From Chromatiaceae bacterium (GTDB taxonomy: Bacteria > Pseudomonadota > Gammaproteobacteria > Chromatiales > Chromatiaceae), in the NCBI GenBank assembly GCA_022340805.1, contig JAJDNF010000056.1:18778-82777 (forward strand): a DNA stretch of 64,000 nucleotides, read 5' to 3'. Below the pieces are notes generated by a model. The model made no database searches. It was not told the DNA's origin and saw only the letters and a program-made list of their open reading frames with translations. The translations under genes were made by a program, and so were the position numbers. This document shows, piece by piece, positions 33,145-44,735 of this stretch (position 1 is its first letter; each line of letters starts with the position of its first letter).

Positions 33145-33690
33145 GTGAACGAAGAGATGTCCGGCAAATGGGTCGATGTACCAGGGCTGCGCCTGGCTGA
33201 GCGTCGGGCGGCGTGGATTGCGCTCGCCGGAACGGCGTTCGCGATCGAGGCAGCGGCGCTTTGGTTCCAGCACGGCATGGGCCTCGACCCCTGCGTGATG
33301 TGTATCTACGAGCGGTTGGCTATTATCGGTTTGGTCGCGGCCGGGCTGATCGGGGCGGTTCGACCCGCGCTGGCGATCGTGCGCTGGGTCGGCTATCTGG
33401 TCTGGGGGATCAGCGCCGCATGGGGCTTGCGTCTCGCGCTCGAGCATATCGGGATACAGACGGACAAGTCCGCCGCACTCGCCTGCAGCTTTTCGCCGGA
33501 TTTTCCGGCCTGGCTGCGGCTCGACGAGTGGCTGCCGGCGATGTTCCTGCCGACCGGCTTCTGCGACGACATCCAGTGGAGCTGGTTGTCGCTGACGATG
33601 GTCGAGTGGGTGGCGGTGGTGTTCACGCTGTATCTGCTGGTGCTCGCCGTTATTGTGTATCTCGAGCTGCGCGGTTCGCGGAGCCTCTGA
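33145..33690 (+). CDS. dsbB: Disulfide bond formation protein B (DsbB)
   Basis: LDPCVMCIYERLAIIG; second Cys pair ACSF...GFCDDIQW; four TM segments; GTG start (or ATG at 33157). Confidence 0.88.
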   Translation: MNEEMSGKWVDVPGLRLAERRAAWIALAGTAFAIEAAALWFQHGMGLDPCVMCIYERLAIIGLVAAGLIGAVRPALAIVRWVGYLVWGISAAWGLRLALEHIGIQTDKSAALACSFSPDFPAWLRLDEWLPAMFLPTGFCDDIQWSWLSLTMVEWVAVVFTLYLLVLAVIVYLELRGSRSL

Positions 33691-33736
33691 TTGAGGCGCG
33701 GCCTCGCCGACGGTACGGATCTGGACTTTTGCGGAG

Positions 33737-34261
33737 TTGATGAACATGCATGCAGCAAAATCGCACGGGGCTGCCTGGCTGGCCTCTTTGGTCATGACCC
33801 TGGCGTGCTGGTCGGGTATCGCGACCGCGGATGCACCGGATGGCTGGAACTTTCACCCGTTCGACGAGGCGCTGAAGATCGCACGGCAGGAGCAGAAGCG
33901 GGTCTTCCTGTATTTCGGGCGACACGGTTGCCCGTCATGTGAGCAGACCAACCGCGAGAGTTTCACCGATCCGCGGGTGATCGAACGCTACAGCGCCAAC
34001 TATGTGCTCGCGTATGTCGATTCGGAAAGCGGCAAGCGCATGCGCCTGCCGAGCGGTGAACGCATCACCGAGATGGAACTCGGTGTGCGGCTGAAGGTGT
34101 TTGGCACACCGTTTTTCTACTTCATGGAATCTGACGGCAAACCGATTCTGCGTGCACCCGGCTTTCAGACCGCCGACGAGTTCCTGGTGTTCGATGAGTT
34201 TGTGCACAGCGGTCGCTACCGGGAACAGAGCTTTGCCGAGTTCAAGGCGGCGAACTCGTGA
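33737..34261 (+). CDS. Exported thioredoxin-fold protein (SoxW-like)
   Basis: Signal peptide; KRVFLYFGRHGCPSCEQTNRESFTDPRVIERYSANYV; VFGTPFFYFME cis-Pro region. Confidence 0.82.
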   Translation: MMNMHAAKSHGAAWLASLVMTLACWSGIATADAPDGWNFHPFDEALKIARQEQKRVFLYFGRHGCPSCEQTNRESFTDPRVIERYSANYVLAYVDSESGKRMRLPSGERITEMELGVRLKVFGTPFFYFMESDGKPILRAPGFQTADEFLVFDEFVHSGRYREQSFAEFKAANS

Positions 34262-35496
34262 AGCGCCTGCCACTGTTGCTGTGCCTGCTGCCGGCCTGGG
34301 CGTGTGCGGCACCCTGGAGCTTCGGTACGCCGGTCCTGGTCGCCGGCGCATCCGACAGCACGCACTTCCACCATCTCGACGGTTCTGGCCGTCAGCACGT
34401 GGCGGCCTCTGCCAGCGAGGTGGCGCTGGTCTGGGAGGACGATCGTACCGGTTCGCCGCAGATCTATCTGGCCGTAGCGCCGCGCGAGGCGGCCAGCTTT
34501 GCACCCGATGTGCGCCTGAGCGACGGCGAAGAGGCCTACGAACCGGCCCTCGCGGCGCTGGACGGCAACCGCTGGCTGGCGGCCTGGGAGCAGGATGGAG
34601 CGGTGGTCGCACGGGTCATCGATGCGCAGGGACTGGGCCCCATCCAGGCGCTGGCGGGCAAATCCAGTCGACAGGTGACCCTGGTCAGCGACCGGGCGGG
34701 GCGGGTCGCCGCATTGTGGACGCGCGAACACGACGGTGGCCAGCTGCTCGAGGCGGCCGAACTCAAGGCCGATGGACGCGCGGTGGCCCTGGCGGGCGCG
34801 GCGGTTACCGTCGCGCCTGTAGTCGAGCACCCTTACCAGGGCTATCCGGCCGGTGCCTGGGGCAGGCAGGGTCGCCTGCTGGTCGCCTGGGAAGATCGGC
34901 GCGCGGGACACACGCGGCTGTTTCACACCTGGCGCGATCCCGGCCAGGGTTTTGCCGCCGAGCGCCAGCTGAACGAGCACAATGCGCCGCATGGCGAGGT
35001 GCCAGCCGGTGTGGTGGGGCTGGGCAGTGGCGTGATGCGGGTGGTGCTGGCCGCTGATGGGGCCGGCAACGTCCGTGCCGCCTGGCTGGACAAGCGCAAT
35101 CCGGCCTCGGGCTATGCCGTCTGGGGGGCGCTCAGCCAGGATGGCGGACGCAGTTTCGGACCCAATCAGATGGTGCAGGACGAGCTCGGCGCCGCAGTGC
35201 CGCAATGGCACGCCGCGCTGGCCGGTGGCGTCCCAGGCTTCGTCGCCGCCTGGGACGATACCCGCGAGGGCTGGGGCGATGGCTCCGAACCCGGTGATGT
35301 GGTGTTGTCATGGAACTTCGGCTCGGCATGGAGCCCGGACCTGGTGGTCCCCGGGGCGTCCGGCGAGGGTTACCAGGGCAGCCCGGCGGTCGCGCTCGAC
35401 CCGCAGGGCGACCTGCATCTGCTCTGGATCGAGGGCGACGATCTGTCGTCGCCGACGCGTCTGCGCTACCTGCACGGCGCATTTGACCCGGACTGA
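34258..35496 (+). CDS. Exported beta-propeller (sialidase/BNR-like) protein
   Basis: Signal peptide; repeated Asp-box-like strands (VALVWEDDRTGSPQIYLAV; LLVAWEDRRAGHTRLFHTWRDPG; AAWLDKRNPASGYAVWGALSQDGGRSFG). Confidence 0.7.
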   Translation: MKRLPLLLCLLPAWACAAPWSFGTPVLVAGASDSTHFHHLDGSGRQHVAASASEVALVWEDDRTGSPQIYLAVAPREAASFAPDVRLSDGEEAYEPALAALDGNRWLAAWEQDGAVVARVIDAQGLGPIQALAGKSSRQVTLVSDRAGRVAALWTREHDGGQLLEAAELKADGRAVALAGAAVTVAPVVEHPYQGYPAGAWGRQGRLLVAWEDRRAGHTRLFHTWRDPGQGFAAERQLNEHNAPHGEVPAGVVGLGSGVMRVVLAADGAGNVRAAWLDKRNPASGYAVWGALSQDGGRSFGPNQMVQDELGAAVPQWHAALAGGVPGFVAAWDDTREGWGDGSEPGDVVLSWNFGSAWSPDLVVPGASGEGYQGSPAVALDPQGDLHLLWIEGDDLSSPTRLRYLHGAFDPD

Positions 35497-35730
35497 TCCA
35501 CACACACGCGCCACGTTGGTTCTCCGGACGGCCGCTGAGGTCAGCTGCCAGGCCTGCCACGCGCGTGTCACTGCAGCGGTCTGCTGTCTGAAACTTTTAC
35601 ACCTGGTGCGGTGCAAACCGCTGATCGGTGCGTCAAGCGGGTGGTTTTCCGAGCAATTTTCAGTGACGGCATAAACATTGCTTGCAATGATGATGAGGTT
35701 GATACGTCATCGTGGGGGGAGGCCACCGTC

Positions 35731-36234
35731 ATGAAGCATCAGCACACAGCTCAGGATGCGGCCGTGCCCAGAGCGGTCTTCACCGACTCAGCAGCTGACA
35801 TGCCGCATTCGGCACCGACGCCTATCCGCAACCGCGACACCGAGCAGCAACATACCTATTTTCGCTGCGAGCGTTTCTTTACCGTCGGTCACCAGTGGTA
35901 CGCGACCATTCGCGAGGGCCGGGACATCGGACCCTTCGGCAGTCGGCGCCAGGCCGAACTCGCCGTGGCCAGGTACGTCGCGAGCCATTTGGTGGATTCC
36001 CCGGCCGGGATCACCGAACTCGATCGGCTCGGCATTGGCGAGTACACGCACTTCGTTGTTTTGGTCCAGGAGATCGCCGCCTGTCTGGAACAACGCAGGT
36101 TGCGCAGCGAGAACAGCTCCTACGTGTGGGCCAAGCAAAGGCTCGATCGCCTCAAACGCCATCCCGACGAGGAGAGCCATCCGCAAGTCCGGTCACGCGT
36201 ACTGGAGTATCTGCTCACCGAAATGGACTCCTGA
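35731..36234 (+). CDS. DUF6316-like small protein
   Basis: YFRCERFFTVGHQWYATIREGRDIGPFGSRRQAELAVARYV; GGGGGAGG ribosome-binding site upstream of the ATG. Confidence 0.6.
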   Translation: MKHQHTAQDAAVPRAVFTDSAADMPHSAPTPIRNRDTEQQHTYFRCERFFTVGHQWYATIREGRDIGPFGSRRQAELAVARYVASHLVDSPAGITELDRLGIGEYTHFVVLVQEIAACLEQRRLRSENSSYVWAKQRLDRLKRHPDEESHPQVRSRVLEYLLTEMDS

Positions 36235-36407
36235 GCCGCTAGCCAGCGCACTGTCCGGCACGCACGCCCGGGCTACCGGGCAGGTGCGTTGCGCGCGTGG
36301 TCCTGGTACGTATTTTCCGGTTCGGTGCATGCAAAGTCGTGATCCGCAGTACCACTCTGCCCTCTGGACCTTTAAGGTATGCGCCGACCATCAGAGGAGC
36401 ACAGCAC

Positions 36408-36797
36408 ATGAGTTACTACATCGAAACGACGCTCGATCTTCCCTTCGAAGAGGCGATCGGCAGGGTCAAGGCGGCCCTGAAAGAGGAGGGATTCGGCGTA
36501 CTGACCGAGATCGACGTCCAGGCGACCCTGAAGAACAAGCTCGACGTCGATTTTCGCCGCTATCAGATCCTCGGCGCCTGCAATCCGCAGTTCGCCTACA
36601 AGGCGCTCCAGTCCGAACGCATGGTCGGCGTCATGCTGCCCTGCAATGTGATTGTGCAGGATGCGGAAGGGGGTGGCTCGCAGGTTGCCGCCATCGATCC
36701 GATCGCCTCGATGCAGGCAATCGCCAATCCGCAACTGGCCGAGATCGCCGACGTGATTCGCGCCAAGCTGGGCCGTGTCATCGAGGGCCTGCGATAG
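36408..36797 (+). CDS. DUF302 family protein
   Basis: MSYYIETTLDLPFEEAIGRVKAALKEEGFGVLTEIDVQATLKNKL.. is characteristic of DUF302. Confidence 0.9.
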   Translation: MSYYIETTLDLPFEEAIGRVKAALKEEGFGVLTEIDVQATLKNKLDVDFRRYQILGACNPQFAYKALQSERMVGVMLPCNVIVQDAEGGGSQVAAIDPIASMQAIANPQLAEIADVIRAKLGRVIEGLR

Positions 36798-36920
36798 TCT
36801 CCGCGGGCATTGCGGCCCCGGCTGCTTGTTTGGCAACGCAGCGGCAGCCATCCCGGCCAACCACCCGCGAGCCGGGGACAGGCTGGGGCGGTGCGCGGCC
36901 CGGCCAAGTGGTAGCCCCGG

Positions 36921-37313
36921 TCAGCTGTCGCGCTTGAGCAGGGCCTGCAGCGCCTCGAAGGGCTTGTGCGAGGCCTGCTTGGCGCTCTTTTGCGTGTCTG
37001 GCTTGCCGCCGGCCGCGATGTGCTCCTCGTAGCGCTGGTGCTCATTGTCGTGGCAATACAGGCACAACAGCTCCCAGTTGCTGCCATCCGGCGGGTTGTG
37101 GTCGTGATTGTGATCGCGGTGATGGACGGTGAGTTCACGCACGTTCTCGCGCGTGAAGCTGCGCGCGCAGCGTCCGCAGACCCAGGGGTACAGCTTGAGC
37201 GCCTGCTCGCGGTATCCCTGTTCGCGTTCCTCCCGGGCGCGCCGGGCATCGGCAACGATCTTGTCCAGGCGTGCCGCGCCGCCAGGTTGGTCCGGTGAAG
37301 CGGGTTTAGACAT
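36921..37313 (-). CDS. HNH nuclease family protein (YajD-like)
   Basis: CGRCARSFTRENVRELTVHHRDHNHDHNPPDGSNWELLCLYCHDNEH. Confidence 0.88.
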   Translation of the reverse strand: MSKPASPDQPGGAARLDKIVADARRAREEREQGYREQALKLYPWVCGRCARSFTRENVRELTVHHRDHNHDHNPPDGSNWELLCLYCHDNEHQRYEEHIAAGGKPDTQKSAKQASHKPFEALQALLKRDS

Positions 37314-37470
37314 CGCAGTTGTCTCGCGTTGGATGATTTGCTGAGCCTGATTCTAGCGCGAGCCGGGCCAACAGTGGTCGGCGCTGTGCGCCCCGGCCCC
37401 GGACACTCGCCGGCACCAGGTCTGCGTGCAAAGACTGCGGCAGCGACGGGTCCCCGGTACAATCCCGCCC

Positions 37471-39597
37471 ATGCCATCCGCCTCCGCTACGGCCGATACA
37501 ATCCACCAGACCCTGCAAAAGGTCTTCGGTTACACCAGTTTTCGCCCGCGCCAGCAGGACATCATCGAGGATCTGATCGCGGGCGGCGACGCGTTCGTGC
37601 TGATGCCGACCGGCGGCGGCAAGTCGCTGTGCTACCAGGTCCCGGCGCTGCACCGTCACGGCGTCGGGATCGTCGTGTCGCCATTGATCTCGCTGATGAA
37701 AGACCAGGTCGATGCGCTGCTCGGCAATGGCGTGGCCGCGGCCTATTACAACTCGAGTCTCGGCGCGGACGCTGCACGTCAGGTGCTGGCACGGCTGCAC
37801 GATCGCGCGCTGGATCTGCTGTATATCAGTCCGGAACGCCTGATCTCCGGCGGCTTCCTCGACCGCCTGGCGGATGTCGACATCGCGCTGTTCGCGATCG
37901 ACGAGGCGCACTGCGTCTCGCAGTGGGGACACGATTTCCGCCCGGAGTACGCCGCGCTCGGCAGCCTGCGCGAGCACTTCCCGGACGTGCCGCTGGTCGC
38001 GCTGACCGCCACGGCCGACGTGCAGACCCGGGATGATATCGTGCGGGTGCTGGGTCTGGGCAATGCCCGGCGCCACGTCAGCGGTTTCGACCGCCCGAAT
38101 ATCCGCTATACGGTGCTGGAAAAGCACAAGCCGTTCGAACAGTTACAGCGCTTTCTGCACGGCCGCACCGGCCAGGCCGGTATCGTCTACGCACTGTCGC
38201 GCAGGAAGGTCGAGGAGGTCGCCGACAAGCTGCGCGCCCAGGGTATCCGCGCCGGTGCCTATCACGCGGGACTGCCGGGCGAGCGGCGCGAGCGGGTGCA
38301 GGAGCAGTTCCTGAGGGACGAGTTGCAGGTGGTGGTCGCAACCGTGGCCTTCGGCATGGGCATAGACAAGCCAAACGTGCGTTTCGTGGTTCACTACGAC
38401 CTGCCCAAGCATATCGAGGGCTATTACCAGGAAACCGGGCGGGCAGGGCGTGACGGCCTGCCGTCCGAGGCGCTGCTGCTATACGGTGCACAGGACGTCG
38501 TGACCGCCCGCCGACTGATCGACAGCAATCAGAATCCGCAACAGCAGCGCATCGAAATCCACAAGCTCAATGCGATGGTCGCACTGGCCGAGGCGGTCAC
38601 ATGTCGCCGCCGGGTACTGCTCGGCTACTTCGGCGAGCCGCTGCAAGAGGATTGCGGCAATTGCGACGTATGCACCGACCCGCCGGAGCGATTCGACGCC
38701 ACCGTAGACGCACAGAAGGCGCTGTCCTGTGTGTACCGCGTCGAGCAGCGTTTCGGCATCAGGCATGTCATCGACGTACTGCGCGGTGCCGACACCGACC
38801 GCATCCGCACACTGCGCCACACCGGGCTGTCGACCTACGGCATTGGTAGCGATAAGAGCGAACAGGAATGGACCTCCATCTTCCGTCAGCTGATTCACCA
38901 CGGATACCTCGAACAAGACATCGCCAACTACTCGGTGCTGAAGCTCACCCCGCGCGCGCGCCCACTGCTGCGTGGTGAGGTCCGCCTCGAGTTGGCCAAG
39001 CCGCGGATCAAGGAAACCGCGGGCAAATCCAGGCGTCCGAGGATCGACACACAGGGCCCTTACGACGAAGCGCTGTTCGACGAACTGCGCCATCTGCGCA
39101 AGCAACTGGCCGACGCCGAGGGCAAGCCACCGTATATCGTGTTCGGCGACGCGACGCTGGTGCAGATGGCACGCGACAAGCCGCTCACGGAACAGGACCT
39201 GCTGGCGATCAGTGGCATCGGTCAGCACAAGCTGGAAAAATATGGCGCGGACTTTCTCAATGCGATTGCCGAGTATTGCATGGCCAATGGCGAGCAGGGC
39301 ACCGAGCTTCCTGCCGCGCTGCGTGATACCTGGCTTGCCTGCCAGCAGGGTCTCGACCTCGACGCGATCGCCAGCCAGCGCGGCCAGACATTGACCGAGA
39401 CCGCCGAACAGCTGATCAAGCTGATCGACGCTGGCCAGCCGGTGTCCGCGCAGAGGCTGATCGCCAGAAAGAAATACGAAATGATCGAGTCGGTCCTGGA
39501 AGACTTCGGCTGCGCGGCCGACTGGCAGACCCTGCGCGACGCGCTGCCGCCGCTGGTGGCCGATCACGAGATTCGCCTGGTCCAGGCGGGGTGGTGA
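37471..39597 (+). CDS. recQ: ATP-dependent DNA helicase RecQ
   Basis: [47 protein letters not shown]-terminal HRDC. Confidence 0.95.
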   Translation: MPSASATADTIHQTLQKVFGYTSFRPRQQDIIEDLIAGGDAFVLMPTGGGKSLCYQVPALHRHGVGIVVSPLISLMKDQVDALLGNGVAAAYYNSSLGADAARQVLARLHDRALDLLYISPERLISGGFLDRLADVDIALFAIDEAHCVSQWGHDFRPEYAALGSLREHFPDVPLVALTATADVQTRDDIVRVLGLGNARRHVSGFDRPNIRYTVLEKHKPFEQLQRFLHGRTGQAGIVYALSRRKVEEVADKLRAQGIRAGAYHAGLPGERRERVQEQFLRDELQVVVATVAFGMGIDKPNVRFVVHYDLPKHIEGYYQETGRAGRDGLPSEALLLYGAQDVVTARRLIDSNQNPQQQRIEIHKLNAMVALAEAVTCRRRVLLGYFGEPLQEDCGNCDVCTDPPERFDATVDAQKALSCVYRVEQRFGIRHVIDVLRGADTDRIRTLRHTGLSTYGIGSDKSEQEWTSIFRQLIHHGYLEQDIANYSVLKLTPRARPLLRGEVRLELAKPRIKETAGKSRRPRIDTQGPYDEALFDELRHLRKQLADAEGKPPYIVFGDATLVQMARDKPLTEQDLLAISGIGQHKLEKYGADFLNAIAEYCMANGEQGTELPAALRDTWLACQQGLDLDAIASQRGQTLTETAEQLIKLIDAGQPVSAQRLIARKKYEMIESVLEDFGCAADWQTLRDALPPLVADHEIRLVQAGW

Positions 39598-40376
39598 GCG
39601 GATTGCCAGCGTTGCCGCTGCTCGGACCGGATGAGCCACCCGCGTTCGAGATGGTCAACGCCGGGGGTCGCAGCAGTGTCGTGCTGGTCTGCGATCACGC
39701 CTCCAACCGTGTACCTCGGCGGCTCGGCAGCCTTGGCCTCGACGCCGTTCAATTCGCCGACCATATCGCCTGGGATCCCGGTGCTGCGCTTGTGGCGCGC
39801 GGCCTTTCGGCCATGCTCGATGCACCTCTGGTCCTGAGCGGCTATTCGCGCCTGGTGATCGACTGCAATCGACCGTTGCTCAGCGCACAATCCATTGTCG
39901 AACAGAGCGCCGGCGTGATGGTCCCGGGCAATCGTGACTTGCCCTCCGGGGAGAGAGAACGGCGCGTCGACGCGCTGTTCCGGCCCTATCACGCTGCCAT
40001 CGAACGCCTGCTCGACGGGCGCGCCGGGCGACCCACGCTGCTGCTCAGCGTGCACAGCTTCACGCCGGTCTTCAACGCGATCCCAAGGCCATGGCAGATT
40101 GGCATCTCCGGCTGGGGTGACAGGCGACTCGCCAGGCTTATGCTCGAGAAACTGCAGTGCACCGGCGATCTCAGCGTCGGGGATGATGAGCCTTACCCGA
40201 TCACTGACGACATCGACTACACCATCCCGGCGCATAGCCAAGGCCGGTCATTGCACAGTGTCATGATCGAGATCCGCCAGGATGAAATCCCAACCGATGC
40301 CCGCGCTGCCGCGTGGGCATCTCGGCTGGGCAGCGTGTATCGACAGATCGAGGCCGCGCTGGGCGAGCAAAACTGA
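39591..40376 (+). CDS. N-formylglutamate amidohydrolase family protein
   Basis: [48 protein letters not shown] start. Confidence 0.85.
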   Translation: MVSGLPALPLLGPDEPPAFEMVNAGGRSSVVLVCDHASNRVPRRLGSLGLDAVQFADHIAWDPGAALVARGLSAMLDAPLVLSGYSRLVIDCNRPLLSAQSIVEQSAGVMVPGNRDLPSGERERRVDALFRPYHAAIERLLDGRAGRPTLLLSVHSFTPVFNAIPRPWQIGISGWGDRRLARLMLEKLQCTGDLSVGDDEPYPITDDIDYTIPAHSQGRSLHSVMIEIRQDEIPTDARAAAWASRLGSVYRQIEAALGEQN

Positions 40377-40535
40377 CGAGATGCAGGGCTTGCCGATCTG
40401 TAAGATATGGGCTGCGGACGGGGCACCACTCGGCGGCCAGCGTCGCGGGTTGCCAGGACCAGGCGACCAATAGGATGGCTCCGGGTATTCGATTACATTT
40501 CCGGGTCGTGGAACAACGCAATAAGGGAACAAGAC

Positions 40536-41987
40536 ATGCCAAAGGCAGACATCGGCCTGATAGGTTTGGCGGTGATGGGGCAAAACCTCGTCCTGAATAT
40601 GGCGGACAACGGCTATCGTGTCGCGGTCTTCAATCGCACCACGAGCAAGGTGGATGAGTTCCTCGAGGGACCGGCGAAGGGCACGACGATCATTGGCACC
40701 CACAGTCTCGAGGCATTGGTGGAGGCGCTTGCGGTGCCGCGCAAGGTCATGTTGATGGTAAAGGCCGGTGAGGTGGTGGATCGCTTCATCGACATGCTGG
40801 TTCCGCTGCTCGAACCGGGTGACGTGATCATCGATGGAGGCAACTCCCATTATCCGGATACCAGTCGGCGGGTCGCCTATCTGCGTGACAAAGGGCTGCG
40901 CTTCATCGGCACCGGGATATCCGGCGGAGAGGAGGGTGCGCGCCACGGGCCTTCCATCATGCCGGGCGGGGATCCGCAGGCATGGCCTTTGGTGAAGGAT
41001 ATCTTCCAGTCCATTGCGGCCAAGGTAGATGGCGAGCCCTGCTGCCAGTGGGTCGGCCAGGATGGGGCCGGGCACTTCGTCAAGATGGTGCACAACGGCA
41101 TCGAGTACGGCGACATGCAACTGATCTGCGAGGCCTATGCGCTGATGGAGTCGGCACTCGAAATGAGTCACGACCAGATGCACGACATCTTTGCTGACTG
41201 GAACAGCGGCGTACTGGATTCCTACCTGATCGAGATCACCGCCGATATCCTGGCGAAGAGGGACGAGGACGGCGCACCGCTGGTGACCAAGATCCTGGAC
41301 ACCGCCGGCCAGAAGGGAACCGGCAAGTGGACCGGTATCAGCGCGCTGGACCTGGGCGTGCCATTGACCCTGATCGGCGAGGCGGTGTTTGCCAGGGTGC
41401 TGTCATCGCTAAAGGACGAGCGCACCCGCGCATCGCGCAGGCTCGGCCCTCGTCCGAAACGGACCGTGCCGGGCGACAGGCAGGACTTGGTTCGCGCGCT
41501 GCACGATGCCTTGTACGCCTCCAAGATCATTTCCTATGCGCAGGGTTTCATGCTGATGCGCGAGGCCGCCAGAGTACAGGGATGGGATCTCAATTATGGC
41601 GAGATCGCGCTGATGTGGCGGGGCGGTTGCATCATACGCAGCAAGTTCCTCGGCAACATCAAGGCGGCATTCGATAGCAACCCGCAGCTGGACAATCTCG
41701 TGCTGGACGATTTTTTCACCACCGCGCTGAAGGATGCCGAGCCAGGCTGGCGTAAGGCGGTCGTGCTGGCGGTCGAGCAGGGGATTGCAACGCCGGCCTT
41801 TGCCTCGGCCCTTGCCTACTTCGATGGTTATCGCAGCGAACGCCTGCCGGCCAATCTGCTGCAGGCGCAGAGGGATTATTTCGGCGCCCACAGCTATGAG
41901 CGCGTGGACAAGCCGCGTGGGGAGTTCTTCCATACGGACTGGACCGGCCACGGCGGCAAGGTGGCATCGACGACTTACGAGGTGTGA
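40536..41987 (+). CDS. gnd: 6-phosphogluconate dehydrogenase, decarboxylating
   Basis: IGLIGLAVMGQNLVLNMADNGYRVAVFNRT; GTGISGGEEGARHGPSIMPGG. Confidence 0.96.
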   Translation: MPKADIGLIGLAVMGQNLVLNMADNGYRVAVFNRTTSKVDEFLEGPAKGTTIIGTHSLEALVEALAVPRKVMLMVKAGEVVDRFIDMLVPLLEPGDVIIDGGNSHYPDTSRRVAYLRDKGLRFIGTGISGGEEGARHGPSIMPGGDPQAWPLVKDIFQSIAAKVDGEPCCQWVGQDGAGHFVKMVHNGIEYGDMQLICEAYALMESALEMSHDQMHDIFADWNSGVLDSYLIEITADILAKRDEDGAPLVTKILDTAGQKGTGKWTGISALDLGVPLTLIGEAVFARVLSSLKDERTRASRRLGPRPKRTVPGDRQDLVRALHDALYASKIISYAQGFMLMREAARVQGWDLNYGEIALMWRGGCIIRSKFLGNIKAAFDSNPQLDNLVLDDFFTTALKDAEPGWRKAVVLAVEQGIATPAFASALAYFDGYRSERLPANLLQAQRDYFGAHSYERVDKPRGEFFHTDWTGHGGKVASTTYEV

Positions 41988-41989
41988 AC

Positions 41990-43480
41990 ATGAACACGCC
42001 AGTCGAGGCATGTACCTTCGTGATCTTTGGTTCCACCGGCAACCTGTCACGCATCAAATTGATGCCCGCCCTCTATCACCTGGAGGCGGCCGGTAAATTG
42101 CCTGAGAACTGCCGCATCCTGGCGACCGGGCGGCGGCCATGGGATCGGGAGCGCTGGCTGCATGAGGCCCGCGGGATGCTGCATGAAGGCATAGTCACCG
42201 GGGTCGATCCCGAGGTGCTCGAACGTTTCGAGCAGCACCTCGATTACTTCCAGGGTGATATATCCGATCCGCAGATGTATGACCAATTGGCTGAACACAT
42301 CGAACATCAGCCGGACTATTCTGCGAATGTGGCCTTCTACCTGTCGATACGTCCGGCAGAGTTTGGCGTGGTCACCGAAAACCTCAGCCGAACAGGTTTG
42401 CTCAAGGAAGAGAGCGGCTGGCGTCGTGTGGTGATCGAGAAGCCCTTTGGCTATGACCTCGAAAGCGCCCAGGCATTGCAGATCCGCCTGTCACGTCATC
42501 TCGACGAGGCCCAGATCTACCGGATCGACCACTACCTGGGGAAGGAGACGGTGCGCAACGTATTGGTGTTCCGCTTCGCCAATGTCATGCTTGAGCCGCT
42601 GTGGAATCGCAACTACATCGATCACGTGCAGATCACCCACTCCGAGCAGCTTGGGGTTGGCAGTCGCGCGCCCTACTACGACGGGGCGGGTGCATTGCGC
42701 GACATGATCCAGAGCCATCTGCTGCAATTGCTGACCCTGGTCGCGATGGAGCCGCCGGTGTCGATGGAGTCGGAATCGCTGCGCGATGAAAAGGTCAAGG
42801 TGCTGAAATCGGTTCGGCCGATTCCACCGAGTGCGGTGCATTCGCAGGCCTTCCGCGCCCAGTACAGTGCCGGGAAAATGGGTGGCAAAAAGGTGAAGGG
42901 CTATCTGGAAGAGGATGGCGTGCCTGCCGACAGCACCACCGAAACCTATGCCGCGCTGAAACTCCACATCGACAATTGGCGATGGCGCGGCGTGCCGTTC
43001 TACCTGCGCACCGGGAAGCGCATGGCCGAGAGCGTCTCCAGCATCATGATCCGCTTTCGACAGCCACCCACGCAGTTTTTCAAGGATACCCATATACAGC
43101 AGATGGAGCGCAACTGGCTGGTGCTCGGCATCCAGCCCTGCGAATGCCTGCGCATCCAGCTTACGGCGAAGGAGCCGGGATTGGAGATGGAGACCCATCA
43201 GGTCAGCCTGGATGCGGGTTTCCGTACCCAGAGCGACGTCTATGCCGATGCCTACGAGGGCCTGCTGCTGGATGTGATGGAAGGCGACCGCTCGCTGTTT
43301 CTGCGCTATGACGAAGTGGAATATGCCTGGCGCATTGTCGATCCGATCTTGCGGGTCTGGTCGGTGGAACGCGACTTCATCACCTCCTATCCAGCCGGTA
43401 GCTGGGGGCCGGAGGAAAGTCGGCGGCTGTTCGAAAAGGATATCGATCGCTGGCGCCACAAGCTTGATGTGGATGAATAA
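41990..43480 (+). CDS. zwf: Glucose-6-phosphate 1-dehydrogenase
   Basis: FVIFGSTGNLSRIKLMPALYHLEAAG; YRIDHYLGKETVRNVLVFRFAN. Confidence 0.96.
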   Translation: MNTPVEACTFVIFGSTGNLSRIKLMPALYHLEAAGKLPENCRILATGRRPWDRERWLHEARGMLHEGIVTGVDPEVLERFEQHLDYFQGDISDPQMYDQLAEHIEHQPDYSANVAFYLSIRPAEFGVVTENLSRTGLLKEESGWRRVVIEKPFGYDLESAQALQIRLSRHLDEAQIYRIDHYLGKETVRNVLVFRFANVMLEPLWNRNYIDHVQITHSEQLGVGSRAPYYDGAGALRDMIQSHLLQLLTLVAMEPPVSMESESLRDEKVKVLKSVRPIPPSAVHSQAFRAQYSAGKMGGKKVKGYLEEDGVPADSTTETYAALKLHIDNWRWRGVPFYLRTGKRMAESVSSIMIRFRQPPTQFFKDTHIQQMERNWLVLGIQPCECLRIQLTAKEPGLEMETHQVSLDAGFRTQSDVYADAYEGLLLDVMEGDRSLFLRYDEVEYAWRIVDPILRVWSVERDFITSYPAGSWGPEESRRLFEKDIDRWRHKLDVDE

Positions 43481-43741
43481 GCATCAGGCTTTGGGCGTGG
43501 CGATTAATGCAGGTTGACGCCCGGGTCGCGGACCTCGTCGCGGCTGACCATATCATCAGCAGTCCGCCGACTCCGATCAGCGGTTAGCGCATTATGCGCA
43601 CCTCGATCGTGCCAGGTACGCCAGACTGTCAGAGCGACATGCGCGGTTCATGCGCAACGCCGGCTTGAAGGGCCAGCGACGAAGCCATCCGCTCAAGGGT
43701 GATTTCCCACAAACGGTTGACCGTCGGCAGACCCGGTAAAA

Positions 43742-44701
43742 TCAGGCGCACTTGTGACAGGCGTATTGTTCCAGTTTGAGCGTATCCCGGGTGAAACTGC
43801 GGATGCCCTCGGCGAGCTTCTCCGTGGCCATCGCGTCTTCGTTCATCTGCCAGCGGAAATTTGACTCGTCGACCGCCAGGGCAGGGATGTTCATCGTGCG
43901 CGCCTGTCCTGGATCGAGCTTCCTTGCGACCTCGCCCCCGGCCTCGCGCAATTCCTGCATCAGCGCGGGTGCGATGGTCAGGTAGTCGCAACCGGCCAAC
44001 TCGAGGATCTCGCTGCTGTTGCGAAAACTCGCCCCCATGACCACGGTTGGGTAGCCGTGACGCTTGTAATAGTTGTAGATGCGGGTGACAGACTTCACGC
44101 CCGGATCCTCGGCTGGGGCATAGCCCTGTACGCCCTCGGCCTTCCTGTACCAGTCCATGATGCGTCCGACAAACGGCGAAATCAGGGTCACGCCGGCCTC
44201 GGCGCTCGCCACAGCCTGGGCGATGCTGAACATCAGCGTGAGATTGCAGTGATACCCACGACGCTCCAGTTGCTCGGCGGCGCGGATGCCCTCCCAGGTC
44301 GAGGCGATCTTGATCAGCACCCGGTCCGGACCTATACCCGCCTGCCCATACAGATCGATCAGGCGCTCAGCGTGGGCGATCGTGGCCTCGGTGTCGAAGG
44401 AATTGCGCGCGTCGACCTCGGAAGACACCCGCCCCGGTATGATCTTCAGGATCTCGACCCCGAAATTGACCGCCAGCTTGTCCATCATGTCGCGCGACAT
44501 CTGCTCGATGGCATTGCTGCGCGAGCGGGCATATGCGATCGCGTCGTCCAGCAGCCCGGCATATTGGACCTGCTGAGCCGCCTTGAGCAGCAGAGAGGGA
44601 TTGGTGGTGGCGTCGGTGGGCGTGTACTGGGCGATGGCGTCGATGTCGCCGGTGTCGGCGACGACCGTGGTCATGCCCTTGAGCTGGTCGAGTTTGTTCA
44701 T
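43742..44701 (-). CDS. tal: Transaldolase
   Basis: [62 protein letters not shown]. Confidence 0.96.
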   Translation of the reverse strand: MNKLDQLKGMTTVVADTGDIDAIAQYTPTDATTNPSLLLKAAQQVQYAGLLDDAIAYARSRSNAIEQMSRDMMDKLAVNFGVEILKIIPGRVSSEVDARNSFDTEATIAHAERLIDLYGQAGIGPDRVLIKIASTWEGIRAAEQLERRGYHCNLTLMFSIAQAVASAEAGVTLISPFVGRIMDWYRKAEGVQGYAPAEDPGVKSVTRIYNYYKRHGYPTVVMGASFRNSSEILELAGCDYLTIAPALMQELREAGGEVARKLDPGQARTMNIPALAVDESNFRWQMNEDAMATEKLAEGIRSFTRDTLKLEQYACHKCA

Positions 44702-44735
44702 GGCTGCTCTGGCCTGATGGCCGTTGTCGGTTTGA

